Assembly: GCA_003153655.1 (NCBI GenBank)
Contig: PMAK01000266.1
Span: 20,618-26,734, forward strand
DNA: 6,117 nucleotides
Reading direction: 5' to 3'
DNA from: Phycisphaerales bacterium
GTDB taxonomy: Bacteria; Planctomycetota; Phycisphaerae; Tepidisphaerales; Tepidisphaeraceae
Shown: piece by piece, positions 5,976-6,117 of the stretch
Position numbering within the stretch: position 1 is the stretch's first letter
How the letters are laid out: the number at the start of each line of letters is the position of its first letter
Made by a program: the position numbers and the translations under genes
The notes under the pieces: generated by a model
The model's input: the letters and a program-made list of their open reading frames with translations, nothing else
Database searches by the model: none
Told to the model about the DNA's origin: nothing

Positions 5976-6117
5976 CTACATTCGCACGCCGATGATTTTA
6001 GTCTCAAAGGCAATCGTTCCGCCAATGACTCCCTGAATGGCGCAGCCCATTCGGCCATGACGTTCCCAAAGCTGCTCGCCGTAGATGTACATACGGACGG
6101 GAGGCACGACCGGCATT
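5976..6117 (-). CDS. Unidentified reading frame, partial or small
   Basis: A minus-strand frame is open from the right edge to a TAG at 5978-5976. It encodes at least 46 residues if it starts at the ATG 6116-6114; that methionine could equally be internal to a longer gene. The visible protein contains VRMYIYGEQLWERHG and ends in FETKIIGVRM. The composition, with Trp, Tyr and mixed charged and hydrophobic residues, looks protein-like, and third-position GC is moderate. I do not recognise a family, and another minus frame is also open over most of this stretch, so the call is cautious. It ends 20 nt before the exonuclease GTG in the same direction, so it may be the preceding member of the same operon. 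Confidence 0.4.
   Translation of the reverse strand, partial: MPVVPPVRMYIYGEQLWERHGRMGCAIQGVIGGTIAFETKIIGVRM

Noticed and set aside
1..6117. CRISPR array, insertion sequence, tRNA or prophage signals
   Set aside because: No spaced palindromic repeats, transposase motifs, inverted terminal repeats, cloverleaf sequence or phage proteins were found by reading both strands.

Overview
The window is GC-rich bacterial chromosome in which every supported gene is read from the minus strand. The reading order is therefore from the right end of the window to the left. The content is mostly core genome: alanyl-tRNA synthetase, ribosomal protein L32 and the phospholipid-synthesis enzyme PlsX. The style of the proteins (an L32 starting MQPVMKISKSRKRKRRSHHAL, a long AlaRS, a TM1410/GH114-type secreted protein, and a lack of Shine-Dalgarno sites in the upstream genes) makes me think of the Planctomycetota, perhaps a Phycisphaerae-like lineage. 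That placement is inference from general resemblance, not a measured phylogeny.

In transcription order: (1) positions 6117-5976, the end of an unidentified reading frame. (2) 5955-5032, a DEDDh (DnaQ-like) 3'-5' exonuclease domain fused to a C-terminal WYL-like domain. (3) 5022-3952, a secreted GH114/TM1410-family glycosidase-like protein. (4) 3965-1131, full-length alaS. Genes 2 to 4 are packed very tightly (9-nt gap, then 14-nt overlap), so they look like one operon whose promoter lies beyond the right edge. (5) A 195-bp spacer at 1130-936 holds a consensus -35 box with a weak -10, a strong hairpin followed by five T, and a short tandem repeat. (6) 935-750 is rpmF (L32). (7) 707 to the left edge is plsX, of which about 235 N-terminal codons are visible. 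The rpmF-plsX order is the classical one seen in many bacteria, where fab genes usually follow.

The two groups look like separate transcription units split at the 936-1130 spacer. The left group links ribosome assembly (L32) to membrane lipid synthesis (PlsX). The right group mixes a nucleic-acid enzyme, an exported sugar hydrolase candidate and a tRNA synthetase with no obvious common pathway. I do not see a CRISPR array, insertion sequence, tRNA, rRNA or a clear new multi-gene system. The most notable items are the exonuclease-WYL fusion and the leader of rpmF, where a terminator-like hairpin appears to lie between the best promoter candidate and the gene.
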